Part shown: piece after piece, positions 43,598 through 52,184 of the stretch | Position numbering within the stretch: the stretch's first letter is position 1 | Layout of the letters: each line of letters begins with the position of its first letter | Made by a program: the position numbers and the translations under genes | The notes under the pieces: generated by a model | The model's input: the letters and a program-made list of their open reading frames with translations, nothing else | Database searches by the model: none | What the model was told of the DNA's origin: nothing | Assembly: GCA_035691305.1 (NCBI GenBank) | Contig: DASSJF010000027.1 | Location: 16,670-80,669 of the forward strand | DNA from: a bacterium | Lineage (GTDB): Bacteria; Sysuimicrobiota; Sysuimicrobiia; Sysuimicrobiales; Segetimicrobiaceae | Reading direction: 5' to 3' | DNA length: 64,000 nt

Positions 43598-44628
43598 CCG
43601 CGCCGTCGCGGCAGAACCGATTGTGGACGGCCGTCGACGCCAGACTGGCCCTCCACAACTTTCTCTATGAGGTCCCGGCCTACGCGAATACGCTGCCGTA
43701 CGTCCTCGGTGCGATCACGCTCATGGGCCTCGTGATCCTCGTCGGCACCGGCATCCTCCTCGGCCAGTTCTACGTCCCGGATCCCGCCGCAGCCAATCAG
43801 AGTATCCGCGCGATCATGGCCCAGGTGCCCGGCGGCGAGGTGATCCGCGGCGTCCACGTCTGGGCGGCGCACCTGACGGTCGCCGTCCTGGTGCTGCACA
43901 TCCTGCGTGTTTTCGTGACCGGCGCCTATCGATATCCGCGGGAGGCCAACTGGGCGATCGGGGTTGCGCTGTTCGCGACGATGCTGGCACTGTTCTTTAC
44001 GGGAACGGTTCTGCGATGGGACCAGGAAGCGATCGAAGCGCTCGCCCACAACGTCGAGTTCGCCGCACTGCTCGGGGTCTTCGGCGGCTGGTTTTCGCCT
44101 GCGTTCTCGAGCCACGTGCCTCTCCTTACGCGCCTGTACATGGCGCACGTCAGTCTGCTGCCCCTTCTGCTGTTCATGCTGCTGGTCGGGCACGTCTATC
44201 TCGTCCGGCAGCACGGGATCTCGCCGCACCTTACGCGCACCGAACCGTCCGGGGCTCGTTATACGTTCGCCGACCACCTCAGAAAGGCGGTCGGATACGG
44301 CTGCATCATGCTGGGTCTGGCGCTGGCGCTGAGCGTCATCGCGCCCCCGGGGGAGGGCGCGGCGCCGGTCGCGGGCATCGAGGTGACCAAACCGCCGTGG
44401 CTGTTCCTCCCGCTGTACGGCCTGGAGAACCTGTTCGGACTCCGGGGCCTGTGGGGGACCGCGGTGTTCCTGCTGTGGCTACTGGCCGTTCCGATCCTGG
44501 ACCGCGGTCGCGCATCCGGGTGGGCCGGCCGGCGGCGGGCCTTGGCGGCCGGCGCGGTGGTCCTCGCGGTGATCATCACGCTCGGCATGTATGCCTGGCT
44601 GAGGCAGCCGGTCGCGCACCTCCATTGA
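43594..44628 (+). CDS. Cytochrome b/b6-family membrane protein
   Basis: 344 aa from the GTG in a GTGA overlap. N-terminal four-helix cytochrome b core: heme His in GVHVWAAHLTVAVLVLHILR and in MAHVSLLPLLLFMLLVGHVYLVRQHG. Three more helices follow, with PPWLFLPLYGLENL in place of the PEWY Qo motif. It may link quinol to the adjacent molybdopterin protein or the cupredoxins. No Rieske partner is next to it. Confidence 0.9.
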   Translation: MTAPSRQNRLWTAVDARLALHNFLYEVPAYANTLPYVLGAITLMGLVILVGTGILLGQFYVPDPAAANQSIRAIMAQVPGGEVIRGVHVWAAHLTVAVLVLHILRVFVTGAYRYPREANWAIGVALFATMLALFFTGTVLRWDQEAIEALAHNVEFAALLGVFGGWFSPAFSSHVPLLTRLYMAHVSLLPLLLFMLLVGHVYLVRQHGISPHLTRTEPSGARYTFADHLRKAVGYGCIMLGLALALSVIAPPGEGAAPVAGIEVTKPPWLFLPLYGLENLFGLRGLWGTAVFLLWLLAVPILDRGRASGWAGRRRALAAGAVVLAVIITLGMYAWLRQPVAHLH

Positions 44629-44637
44629 CCGGGGGCG

Positions 44638-44653
44638 TTTGTGCTGGAACAAG
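44638..44653 (+). promoter_or_regulatory. Crp/Fnr-type box 2
   Basis: TTTGTGCTGGAACAAG. The TATCCT at 44675-44680 predicts a start near 44687, putting the box centre at about -41.5, the class II activator geometry. Confidence 0.7.
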
Positions 44654-44708
44654 GACAACGAAACGACACGTCGCTATCCTGATGCCGTACGAATCGAAGG
44701 AGAGAGAG

Positions 44709-45239
44709 ATGACGCAGATCCGCGACCGCCTGCCGGTCCACGCTGGTCCGGCGCCTGCACCCCTCGGGCACGAACCGGCGCTCCGCATTGACGGTCTCGT
44801 CCACCGGGCCGTCGAGGCGCGCGCCGTCGATCTCCAGGCGCTGCCGCGCGTCGAGCACACGGAGGCGTTCACGTGCGAGGAGGGATGGACCGTCCCCGCG
44901 GTACGGTGGCGCGGGGTCCGCGTCGCCGACGTGGTGGCCCTCGCCGGACCGCTGCCGTCCGCGCGGTTCGTTCGCGTGTACGCGGGAACGTACACCGTCC
45001 CGGTCGCTCTCGACGACGCCGGCGCGGCGCTGTTGTGTGAGGAGATGGACGGACGTCCCCTCCCCGCCGTCCACGGAGCGCCGTGGCGGTTACTCGTGCC
45101 GGGCGGCGCCTGCTTTACAAGCGTGAAATGGGTCGATCGGCTCGAGCTCACCGCCGAACCGGGCAGGAACGACGGCGAGCGCATCGCGCGCGCACGGCTG
45201 CGATCCCGGCCTGGAAACGCGCGGGAGGACCGTCGATGA
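44709..45239 (+). CDS. Small molybdopterin-binding oxidoreductase (sulfite-oxidase fold)
   Basis: 176 aa, one Oxidored_molyb domain: RIDGLVHRAVEARAVDLQALPR, ligand Cys in FTCEEGWTVPAVRW, YAGTYTVPVALDD and MDGRPLPAVHGAPWRLLVPG, SVKWVDRLEL. Short compared with sulfite oxidases since there is no dimerisation domain. Like MsrP-type enzymes it may need a membrane cytochrome; cytochrome b lies immediately upstream. GGAGAGAGAG precedes the ATG. No signal peptide is visible. Confidence 0.9.
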   Translation: MTQIRDRLPVHAGPAPAPLGHEPALRIDGLVHRAVEARAVDLQALPRVEHTEAFTCEEGWTVPAVRWRGVRVADVVALAGPLPSARFVRVYAGTYTVPVALDDAGAALLCEEMDGRPLPAVHGAPWRLLVPGGACFTSVKWVDRLELTAEPGRNDGERIARARLRSRPGNAREDRR

Positions 45240-45604
45240 ATGCGCTCCTTCACTCGTACAGGACGGCCGTCGCGTTCACCCCCGAACGGTTCCACCCTGT
45301 GCCGGTCGCGCAGAGCGAACGGACCCGCGTGCTGCTGGTGTGCCTCGAACCGGGCCAGTTCATTCCCGTGCACTCGCCGGGCGTCGACCTGACGGTCGTC
45401 GTACTGGAGGGCACAGGGATGCTCGTCGCCGGTGAGCGCGAGGAAGCGATCAGCCCGGGCGCCGTCGCCTTCGCGCCGGCCGGAGCGGCCCGCGGGCTCC
45501 AGGCGGCCACCAGACTCGTCGTGCTCAACGTCGTCACCCCGCCGCCGACCGAGGCCGACCACGCCGAAGTGACCGCGGGGCTCCGCCGGGGGCGCTGGCG
45601 ATAG
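45236..45604 (+). CDS. Cupin-domain protein
   Basis: 122 aa. Cupin motifs: EPGQFIPVHSPGVDLTVVVLEGTGML and SPGAVAFAPAGAARGLQA. The metal-binding His set is reduced to one (VHSPG). ATG in an ATGA overlap with the molybdopterin gene, so probably its partner. Role unknown, perhaps NO or thiol related. Confidence 0.82.
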   Translation: MNALLHSYRTAVAFTPERFHPVPVAQSERTRVLLVCLEPGQFIPVHSPGVDLTVVVLEGTGMLVAGEREEAISPGAVAFAPAGAARGLQAATRLVVLNVVTPPPTEADHAEVTAGLRRGRWR

Positions 45605-45687
45605 CATCACGAGCGACCGCCGGCCGCATCCGCCTGCCGCTCGTCGGCCTCGGGGCGCTCGCGCTGCTGACCGGCCTGTGGGCGGGA

Positions 45688-46683
45688 TTGATCCGGATCG
45701 GCTGGCCGCTGCCGGTACTGCAGCCCGCCCTGCCGCTCGCCCACGGTCCGCTCATGGTATCGGGGTTTCTCGGAACGCTCATCAGCCTCGAGCGGGCGGT
45801 CGCGTTCGGCCGTCCGGAAGCGTATGCGGCGCCGCTGGCGACCGGACTCGGGGGACTCGCGCTGCTGCTCGGCGTGCCGTCGCCGGCCGGCCCGGCGCTG
45901 ATCACGCTGGGCGGCCTGGGGCTCACGGCGATCTTCGCGTCCGCGCTGAGAGCTCACCGGGCGTTCCACACGGCCGTGATGGCGCTCGGGGCGGCGGCGT
46001 GGCTCATCGGCGGCGCGCTCTGGCTCACGGGGACGCCGATCTACGGCGCGGTCCCGTGGTTCGGCGCGTTCCTCGTGCTCACGATCGTAGGCGAACGGCT
46101 GGAATTGAGCCGGCTCGCCCGGCCGGCGCCGTCGAGCCGGGGGATGTTTCTGGCCGTCGTCGCCCTCTATCTGGCCGGACTGCTGCTGACGCTTCGCGCG
46201 CCGGCAAGCGGGGCGCGCGTCGAAGGTCTCGCGATGGTCGGCCTCGCGCTGTGGCTCCTGCGCTTCGATATCGCGCGGTACACGGTCCGGCAGGCGGGGC
46301 TTGCCCGTTTCATCGCCGTCAGCCTGCTCTCCGGCTACGGCTGGCTCGGCGTCGCCGGGGTCCTCTGGATCTCGTTCGGCGGATCGATCGCCGGGCCGCT
46401 CTACGACGCGATGCTGCACGCGCTCTTTCTCGGCTTCGTCTTCGCGATGATCTTCGCCCACGCGCCGATCATCCTGCCGGCGGTGTTGGGCGGCGCGGTC
46501 CCGTACCGCGCGGACTTCTACGCCCCGCTCGCGCTCCTCAATCTCTCGCTGGTCGTGCGCCTGTGCGGCGACCTCGGGGGGTACGGAGACGTTCGCCGGT
46601 GGGGCGGCCTGCTCGGCGTCGTCGCGGTGCTCGCGTTCCTGGCGAACACCGTGCGTACCGCGGCCAGCGCGCGGAGGGGGTAG
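45688..46683 (+). CDS. Polytopic membrane protein, NnrS-like
   Basis: 331 aa from a TTG with nine to ten hydrophobic segments. Residues LPLAHGPLMVSGFLGTLISLERAVA and YDAMLHALFLGFVFAMIFAHAPII resemble NnrS, a heme-copper membrane protein needed under nitrosative stress. The frame stays open upstream with another membrane segment (LVGLGALALLTGLWAGLI), so the true start is probably a non-ATG codon near 45595-45640. Context supports an NO-related role. Confidence 0.7.
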   Translation: MIRIGWPLPVLQPALPLAHGPLMVSGFLGTLISLERAVAFGRPEAYAAPLATGLGGLALLLGVPSPAGPALITLGGLGLTAIFASALRAHRAFHTAVMALGAAAWLIGGALWLTGTPIYGAVPWFGAFLVLTIVGERLELSRLARPAPSSRGMFLAVVALYLAGLLLTLRAPASGARVEGLAMVGLALWLLRFDIARYTVRQAGLARFIAVSLLSGYGWLGVAGVLWISFGGSIAGPLYDAMLHALFLGFVFAMIFAHAPIILPAVLGGAVPYRADFYAPLALLNLSLVVRLCGDLGGYGDVRRWGGLLGVVAVLAFLANTVRTAASARRG

Positions 46684-47186
46684 TGGTCGCATACGTGATC
46701 AGCGTCTCGCTACACATTCTCGCCGCGTGCGTGTGGATCGGCGGGATGGTGTTTCTGGCGGCCGCCGTCCTTCCGGTGCTCCGCCGGCCTCCGTACCAGG
46801 CCGTGGCCGCTCCCCTCATCCACGCGGTCGCGCTCCGGTTCCGGTGGATCGCGTGGGCAACGCTCGGGCTGCTGGTCGCGACGGGGATCGCCAATCTTCA
46901 CTTCCGGGGATACGGCTGGACGGCGGTGCGGGACGGCACGGCGTGGCGGACCGGGTTCGGTCACATCCTCGGCATCAAGCTCGCGCTCGTCGCGCTGATC
47001 CTCGCGATCAGCGCGTGGCACGACCTCGTCGTGGGGCCGGAGTTCACCAAGGCCGCGCTCGCCGATCCCGGCTCTCCCCGCACGCGCCGGCTGCGCCGGG
47101 TGGCGGCGTGGGTCGGACGGCTGATGCTCGTGCTATCCGTTGCGGTCCTCGCGCTCGGCGTCATGCTGGTTCGCGGCGCGCCGTAG
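46683..47186 (+). CDS. CopD-like membrane protein
   Basis: 167 aa from a GTG overlapping the previous stop by one base. Four membrane segments; ISVSLHILAACVWIGGMVFLAA, WIAWATLGLLVATGIANL and HILGIKLALVALILAISAWHD match the CopD/DUF2269-type family. Possible copper or heme handling. Convergent with the MIP18 gene. Confidence 0.82.
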   Translation: MVAYVISVSLHILAACVWIGGMVFLAAAVLPVLRRPPYQAVAAPLIHAVALRFRWIAWATLGLLVATGIANLHFRGYGWTAVRDGTAWRTGFGHILGIKLALVALILAISAWHDLVVGPEFTKAALADPGSPRTRRLRRVAAWVGRLMLVLSVAVLALGVMLVRGAP

Positions 47187-47201
47187 CGGCGCGCCGCGAC
47201 A

Positions 47202-47525
47202 TCACCAACCGAACCGCTCCTTGAGTTCGCGGGACATCATCTGAGGTTCCCAGGCCGGCGTCCAGACCAACTCGACGTCGACGCCGCCGACGCCGGGTAG
47301 CGCGCCGACGGCCTGCCGCACGGCGTCGGGGATCATCTCGTTCATCGGACAGAGCGGCGTCGTCAGCGTCATCGTGACGAAGACCTTGGTCCCGACGATC
47401 TGCACGTCGTAGACGAGTCCCAATTCGACGACGTTCGCCCCGAGTTCAGGGTCGAGCACCCCGCGCAGCACGTCGCGCACCTGCTCGGCCGTGACCGCGG
47501 AGCCGCCGCGGCACGCGTCCGTCAC
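47202..47525 (-). CDS. MIP18/DUF59-family Fe-S assembly factor
   Basis: 107 aa from a GTG in a GTGA overlap. VRDVLRGVLDPELGANVVELGLVYDVQI and the Cys segment LTTPLCPMNEMIPDAV, ending WTPAWEPQMMSRELKERFGW, are the complete SufT/PaaD-like domain. Helps insert or repair Fe-S clusters. Coupled to the hemerythrin gene, as often in nitrosative-stress sets. Confidence 0.9.
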   Translation of the reverse strand: MTDACRGGSAVTAEQVRDVLRGVLDPELGANVVELGLVYDVQIVGTKVFVTMTLTTPLCPMNEMIPDAVRQAVGALPGVGGVDVELVWTPAWEPQMMSRELKERFGW

Positions 47526-48286
47526 GCCCGGCCGATGCGCACGCGCCAGACCTCGGGGCCCTGCTCCAGGTACGTCCACGTGAACTTCCCCGCCTGCTCG
47601 GCCTGGAACTGATAGAAGAGCGGCTTGGGGTCGTGATCGTTGACGAGGACGAACGCGCGTCCGGGCGCGAGGGCCACGAACGTCTTGAAGATCACCGCGT
47701 GGCGCCGGGCGGGCACCAGGGTCCGGACGTCCAGATCGGCGTCCCCGTTGGGGGTCGCGCGGCCCGCGCCGTCCGGCGCCGAGCCGCCGGCCGCGTCGTG
47801 ATCGCCCGCCGGCATCTCGTGCATCTGCCGGATGATACGCTGCTGCTCCGCCTCCGTCGTGTACCGGGTCAGAAGCGGCATGTAGATCTGTTCTTCTTTC
47901 TGGAGGTGCACGTCGAACAGCGCCTTGAGCTGCCACGCCAGACGGGTCACGTCGCGCGCCACCTCCGCCCGCCCGGCCCCGCCGGCGCCGCGCAACCGTG
48001 CCGCGGCCTGCTCGAGCGCCTGAACGTACCCGCCGATCGCCCGGTGGTCCACCTGCATCGTCGCCGTGGCCGAGCCGTGCGCCTTGAGCAGCGGCTCAAC
48101 CGCCGGATACAGGTACCGGTCCTCCCCCGCCGCGTGCGGAAGCAGCTCGTCGCGAAGGAAGCGAATGAACGGTTCCGGATCGGCCGCCGTCGCGCCTCCG
48201 GTCAGCGCCTCCACGTATCCCGCCATTTTGCCCGCCAGTTCCTCGTGATGGTGCCGCAGTGCCTCGCGTGCCGTTGCCGTCGCCAT
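47522..48286 (-). CDS. Hemerythrin domain fused to DUF2249
   Basis: 254 aa. Residues 1-150 are a hemerythrin-like four-helix bundle with His in LRHHHEEL, LLPHAAGEDRYLYP, DHRAIGGYV and DVHLQKEEQIYMP (di-iron site). After a Gly/Ala/Asp-rich linker, residues 175-254 form DUF2249 (LDVRTLVPARRHAVIFKTF, ALAPGRAFVLVNDHDPKPLFYQ, WTYLEQGPEVWRVRIGR). Likely an NO or oxygen responsive iron protein. Its promoter holds Fnr-type box 3. Confidence 0.92.
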   Translation of the reverse strand: MATATAREALRHHHEELAGKMAGYVEALTGGATAADPEPFIRFLRDELLPHAAGEDRYLYPAVEPLLKAHGSATATMQVDHRAIGGYVQALEQAAARLRGAGGAGRAEVARDVTRLAWQLKALFDVHLQKEEQIYMPLLTRYTTEAEQQRIIRQMHEMPAGDHDAAGGSAPDGAGRATPNGDADLDVRTLVPARRHAVIFKTFVALAPGRAFVLVNDHDPKPLFYQFQAEQAGKFTWTYLEQGPEVWRVRIGRA

Positions 48287-48357
48287 CGCCGCCCCTCCAC
48301 GCCTCCGCGTCTCGCGCGTCGGCCGCCCCTATCACACCACGCCGCGGCGTTGTAGTC

Positions 48358-48373
48358 TTTGCGCCGGGACAAA
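48358..48373 (-). promoter_or_regulatory. Crp/Fnr-type box 3
   Basis: TTTGCGCCGGGACAAA as read on the plus strand, with flanks identical to box 1 (GTC before, CCG after; 21 of 22 nt the same). A TGATAG lies at 48329-48334 on the minus strand, some 43 nt from the box centre to the start. Confidence 0.7.
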
Positions 48374-48403
48374 CCGGTCGCCGGGCGCCCGTGCGAGGGC
48401 GTG

Positions 48404-49162
48404 CTACTCCGCCTCGGGCTTCTCCGGCTTCGCCGCCGCAACTCCGGTGATGGCCTCCAGCTGCTCGGGCCGCACGATGACAATGCGTTCCCGGCCGGCC
48501 TCCACCACGCCGAGCGCCTCCCAGCGGCTGATGATGCGGCTCGCCGTGTACAACGTCGTGCCCGTCATCTCCGCGACGTCCTGCCGCGACAGCGGCAGGT
48601 CGATGAGCGTCCCCCGCTCGATGGGCCGGCCGACGTGCGCCGCCAGCCGGCGGAGCGTCCGCGCCACGCGCTGCTCCACCCGCTCCGTGGTCAGTTCCGA
48701 CACGCGGTTCTGCAGTTCGTGGACACGCGCGATCATGAGATGCAGAGCGTTCACCGCGACCGAGGGGTACCGCTCGAGCAGGCGCATCATCGCGGGGCCC
48801 TCCCAGGCGAGGGCGTCGCTCGACTGCATCGCCTCGGCGGACACGGGATAGACCGTCTCCCCCCACGCCGCGATGCCGCCGAAGACCTCGCCCGGCCAGA
48901 TCATGCGATGGATGACTTCCTGGCCGTCGGGATGGACCTCGGCCAGCTTGACTTCACCCGCCAGCAGCACAAAGATCCACGCCGCCGGGTCGCCCTGCCG
49001 GAAGAACACTCCGTGCGGCTCGACGGTCCGGTGGTGCGCGGTCGCGGCGACGGCCCGGACCTGCCCGCCGGTCAGGCCTTTGAACAGGGGCGAGGACCCG
49101 AGCTGCGCGCTCAGGCGGTCCTGCTGCGCCCCTTTCGGTCCGGGCTGACCGGCGCGTCGCAT
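48404..49162 (-). CDS. Crp/Fnr-family transcription regulator
   Basis: 252 aa. Cyclic-nucleotide-fold sensor (FFRQGDPAAWIFVLLAGEVKL), dimer helix (RVHELQNRVSELTTERVEQRVARTLRRLA) and HTH LSRQDVAEMTGTTLYTASRIISRWEALGVV. The N-terminus has no Cys, so it lacks the FNR cluster; it looks DNR/NNR-like. The recognition helix keeps Ser and Arg but has Tyr where FNR has Glu, in line with boxes lacking the A after TTG. Overlaps the cupin gene by 52 nt. Probable regulator of boxes 1-4. Confidence 0.92.
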   Translation of the reverse strand: MRRAGQPGPKGAQQDRLSAQLGSSPLFKGLTGGQVRAVAATAHHRTVEPHGVFFRQGDPAAWIFVLLAGEVKLAEVHPDGQEVIHRMIWPGEVFGGIAAWGETVYPVSAEAMQSSDALAWEGPAMMRLLERYPSVAVNALHLMIARVHELQNRVSELTTERVEQRVARTLRRLAAHVGRPIERGTLIDLPLSRQDVAEMTGTTLYTASRIISRWEALGVVEAGRERIVIVRPEQLEAITGVAAAKPEKPEAE

Positions 49163-49584
49163 GTGCCTCCCTGTGTCGCCGACGGATCTCCGCTCCGTAT
49201 GGTAGAAGGCATGGCGACCGTGATCAAGAGCGCGGTGTCGTCAAGCGCCTCCGCCGCGTGCGCCACGCCGGCGTCCAGCGCGGCGAGCTCGTCCGCGCCG
49301 AGGGTAACCGCCCCGCCGCGCGTGTCCAGCCGCAGTGCACCGCGGAGCACCTGGATGCTGAGCGGCCCCGTAACCTGATGCTCTTCGAGCGCGGCGCCCC
49401 GCCGCAGGGTCACCAACGTGATCCGGAGCGGTCCTTCCTTCACCAGCGTCTTGGCCGCGCGGCCGCCGCCAGCGGCCGCGAGATCCCGCAGCATTCCCTC
49501 CTCCGGCCCGATCGTGAACCGGAGCACCTCACCCCGCAGGCGGTGCGACCGCAAGTATTGAGGCACGTTGCTCGCGTCCGACAT
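49111..49584 (-). CDS. Cupin-like protein upstream of the Crp/Fnr gene
   Basis: 157 aa. Cupin beta-barrel signs: RITLVTLRRGAALEEHQVTGPLSIQVLRGALRLDTRGG and LGADELAALDAGVAHAAEALDD, with His in EEHQV and VAHA. AAAGGAGG precedes the ATG. Transcribed first from a promoter holding box 4, followed by the regulator, which suggests autoregulation. Confidence 0.8.
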   Translation of the reverse strand: MSDASNVPQYLRSHRLRGEVLRFTIGPEEGMLRDLAAAGGGRAAKTLVKEGPLRITLVTLRRGAALEEHQVTGPLSIQVLRGALRLDTRGGAVTLGADELAALDAGVAHAAEALDDTALLITVAMPSTIRSGDPSATQGGTCDAPVSPDRKGRSRTA

Positions 49585-49677
49585 GGTCCCGGCCTCCTTT
49601 GGTACGGGCATTACGCCCGTCATCCGCATCACGTACCGTTGTCACACCCAGGATGCCACGCGGGGCAGCGCGAGATC

Positions 49678-49693
49678 GTTGTCCTGGCGCAAT
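49678..49693 (-). promoter_or_regulatory. Crp/Fnr-type box 4
   Basis: Minus strand ATTGCGCCAGGACAAC, TTG-N8-CAA, 94 nt before the cupin start. A CATCCT at 49650-49655 on the minus strand is a possible -10 at class II distance, like the TATCCT of box 2. Confidence 0.6.
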
Positions 49694-49842
49694 GATGCGA
49701 CTGGCTCAGACGACCGGTGCGAACGTCTCATGCGCGACCGCAACGAGCTTCTTCGAACCCGCGCGCCTCCGTCGTCGCCGGGCAGTTGGTGCGGGCGGCC
49801 GGCCGAGTAAGATCCGGACGACGGCCGCACCCGCACCACCGC

Positions 49843-50550
49843 CTAGATCACGCCCTCGCGGAAGGCGAGCACCACCGCTTCGAGGCGGCTGTGCACGCCG
49901 AGTTTCGTGAGAATGCTTTGCGTGTGGTTGCGGACGGTCGCGGGGCTGATGAACAGCCGGCGCGCCACGGCGCGCGTCCCCTCTCCGTGCGCCAACAGGC
50001 GCAGGATCTCGCGCTCGCGCGCGGTAAGCTGGCCGGCCCACCCGGCGGGCGCCGCGGCCGCATCCGCGCTCCCGTCCGGCGCGGCGTCGCCGGCGGCCGG
50101 AGTCCGGCGGGCGGCCGTCACGTCGCGGAACAGATGGACCGCGACGGTGCCCGCCGCCCCGGGTACGAGCACCGTGCTCACATTCAGGTGGCGGTCCGAT
50201 CCGTCTTTGGCCCGCGTCGTGACGTCGTAGGCGTGGACGGGCTCCTCGCGGCGCGCCATCGTCAGTACCGCGCAGTGCGGATGACAGAACACGTTACCGG
50301 CCGGGTCGCGCCCTTGGATCAACTCATGACACGCCCGGCCGAGGACGTCCTGCGGCGTGTACCCGAGGATCGCCTCGGCAGCGGCGTTCCACAATATCAC
50401 CCGGCACGACGGGGCGACCGCCATGACGCCGTCGGCGGTTCGCGTGAAAATGTCCAGGAGATCCAGCGGCTCCGACGCTGCCGTGGATCGGAGGACGGCC
50501 TGACCAGACAGCGTTCGGCCGCCGGAACGCCGCCCGTCCGGGTTTTTCAT
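49843..50550 (-). CDS. PAS-domain LuxR-family transcription regulator
   Basis: 235 aa. One PAS domain (about 28-150: FTRTADGVMAVAPSCRVILWNAAAEAILGYTPQDVLGR, Cys/His-rich CHPHCAV) and a GerE/LuxR HTH at the C-terminus (LTAREREILRLLAHGEGTRAVARRLFISPATVRNHTQSILTKLGV). A direct one-component sensor. Between the Crp island and the reductase cluster, 1 nt after the ATPase gene of the latter on the same strand, so it could be co-transcribed with it. Confidence 0.92.
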   Translation of the reverse strand: MKNPDGRRSGGRTLSGQAVLRSTAASEPLDLLDIFTRTADGVMAVAPSCRVILWNAAAEAILGYTPQDVLGRACHELIQGRDPAGNVFCHPHCAVLTMARREEPVHAYDVTTRAKDGSDRHLNVSTVLVPGAAGTVAVHLFRDVTAARRTPAAGDAAPDGSADAAAAPAGWAGQLTAREREILRLLAHGEGTRAVARRLFISPATVRNHTQSILTKLGVHSRLEAVVLAFREGVI

Positions 50551-50551
50551 G

Positions 50552-51394
50552 TCAGGCCGGCCGCGGGTCGGTGAGCCGGCGCGCTCGCTCCCGGCCCAGC
50601 AACGCCGCCCCCAGCGCGCCGGCGTATACGCCGAGCTCGCCCTCGGGCACGCGAAAGACCCCGCCGAGCGCCTTTTCGAGCGCGCGGCGCAACAGCGGCA
50701 CCCGCGTGAGCCCTCCCGTGAGCGCGTACTGAGGCTCCGGACGGACCCGCTTGAAGACCTGGCCGGCCCGCTCCGCGAGCGCCATCACGGCACCGGCGCA
50801 GACGTCCTCCGCGCTCCGACCCGCGGTCAGGTGATTGATGACCTCGGACTCGGCGAAGACGGCGCAGACGCTCGAGATCGCCACCGGGGACGCCGCCGCG
50901 CCGGTCAGCGAAGCGATGTCTGTGGCCTGATACCCGAGGTAGCGCATCGTCTTCTCCAAGAATGCCCCGCTCCCGGCCGCGCACTTGTCGTTCAGGCGAA
51001 ACGCTTTGACGCGGCCGCGCTCGCCGAGGCGGATGGCTTTCACGGTCTGGCCGCCGACGTCGAGTACGGTGCGCACCTCCGGCATCAGCCGGTAGACGGC
51101 ATAGGCGTGGCAGGTAAGCTCGGTGATGGCGATGTCCCGGAACGGCACCATGTATCGCCCGTAGCCGGTCGCGGCCACGTAGCCGACCGCATCGCGCGGG
51201 AGGCCGGCGGCCGCGAGCGCCTGGGACAGCCCGCGTTCGGCGGCCTGGGCGAAATCGTATCCGCTCGAGATCGCCGTTCGCGCGGCGATCGCACGCCCGC
51301 CGTCGTCTCCCGCGGCGCCGCCAGGGGAGGAGCCGGCGAGCACCACCTTGGTGTACGCCGAGCCGACGTCGATGCCGGCGGTGAAGGCCGTCAT
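50552..51394 (-). CDS. BadF/BcrD-type ATPase, reductase activator subunit D-like
   Basis: 280 aa, ASKHA ATPase of the BadF/BadG/BcrA/BcrD family. [13 protein letters not shown] phosphate loop, [28 protein letters not shown] (cluster Cys), [12 protein letters not shown] and TGGLTRVP. With its partner it forms an [4Fe-4S] ATP-driven electron pump. Overlaps the next ATPase gene by 4 nt. Length equals BcrD (about 280 aa). Confidence 0.92.
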   Translation of the reverse strand: MTAFTAGIDVGSAYTKVVLAGSSPGGAAGDDGGRAIAARTAISSGYDFAQAAERGLSQALAAAGLPRDAVGYVAATGYGRYMVPFRDIAITELTCHAYAVYRLMPEVRTVLDVGGQTVKAIRLGERGRVKAFRLNDKCAAGSGAFLEKTMRYLGYQATDIASLTGAAASPVAISSVCAVFAESEVINHLTAGRSAEDVCAGAVMALAERAGQVFKRVRPEPQYALTGGLTRVPLLRRALEKALGGVFRVPEGELGVYAGALGAALLGRERARRLTDPRPA

Positions 51395-52179
51395 GCGTCG
51401 GCCCCCACAAGCACGCGGTCGAGGGCGAACAGTGCCGCTCCGATCGCCCCGCAGTAGTGCGACTCCTCGCTGACGTTGAGCGGGGCGCCCGCGAGGTCTT
51501 CGAGCAGCCTCACCATCGCGACGTTGCGGGCAACGCCGCCGGTGAAGGTGATTTCGGGCTCGATGCCCACGCGCCGGAGCAGCGAAACGCTCCGGGACGC
51601 GATCGCAGCGTGCACACCCATGAGCACGTCCTCGGTCCTGCGGCCGCGGGCCAGCCACCCGAGGATCTCAGATTCCGCGAACACAGTGCAGGTGGTCGTC
51701 ATGGTGACGGGGTGCTTGGCACGGAGCGCCAGCGGCCCGAGCTCCCCGAGCGGAATGTCGAGCGCCTGAGACGCGGCGCCGAGGAAGCGGCCGGTGCCGG
51801 CGGAGCACTTGTCGTTCATCGCGAAGTCCAGCACCCGGCCGGCCCCGCTCACGCGGATCGCCTTCGTATCCTGGCCGCCGATGTCGAGCACGCTACGGGT
51901 GCCTGGAAAGAGATAGACGGCGCCGCGCGCGTGGCACGAGATCTCGGTCACCTGGGTGTGTCCGAACTCCACCCGGAACCGTCCGTAGCCCGTGCCGATG
52001 ACGCAGGTCACGTCGGCCTCGGCGGCTCCCGCCGCGGCGAGGGCCTGGCGGAAGGCGGTCCCGGCGGCCTCGGTCAGCCTGGCGCCGGTGTCGACGATCG
52101 CCCGTCCGAGGAGACGCGTGTCGTCCATCACGACGGCCTTGGTTTGCGTGGAGCCCACGTCCACCCCGCCGACCAGCAT
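51391..52179 (-). CDS. BadF/BcrA-type ATPase, reductase activator subunit A-like
   Basis: 262 aa. [59 protein letters not shown] (cluster Cys), [14 protein letters not shown] and [11 protein letters not shown]. Smaller than BcrA of Thauera, which has an N-terminal extension. GGAGG is 9 nt before the ATG at 52179. Pairs with the 50552-51394 protein. Confidence 0.92.
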   Translation of the reverse strand: MLVGGVDVGSTQTKAVVMDDTRLLGRAIVDTGARLTEAAGTAFRQALAAAGAAEADVTCVIGTGYGRFRVEFGHTQVTEISCHARGAVYLFPGTRSVLDIGGQDTKAIRVSGAGRVLDFAMNDKCSAGTGRFLGAASQALDIPLGELGPLALRAKHPVTMTTTCTVFAESEILGWLARGRRTEDVLMGVHAAIASRSVSLLRRVGIEPEITFTGGVARNVAMVRLLEDLAGAPLNVSEESHYCGAIGAALFALDRVLVGADA

Positions 52180-52184
52180 CGCCG

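Noticed and set aside
45678..47186. 502-codon ORF joining the NnrS-like and CopD-like regions
   Set aside because: Its first 330 codons are out of frame with the NnrS-like gene and Arg-rich; only the last 167 codons, starting at the GTG at 46683, are a real protein.
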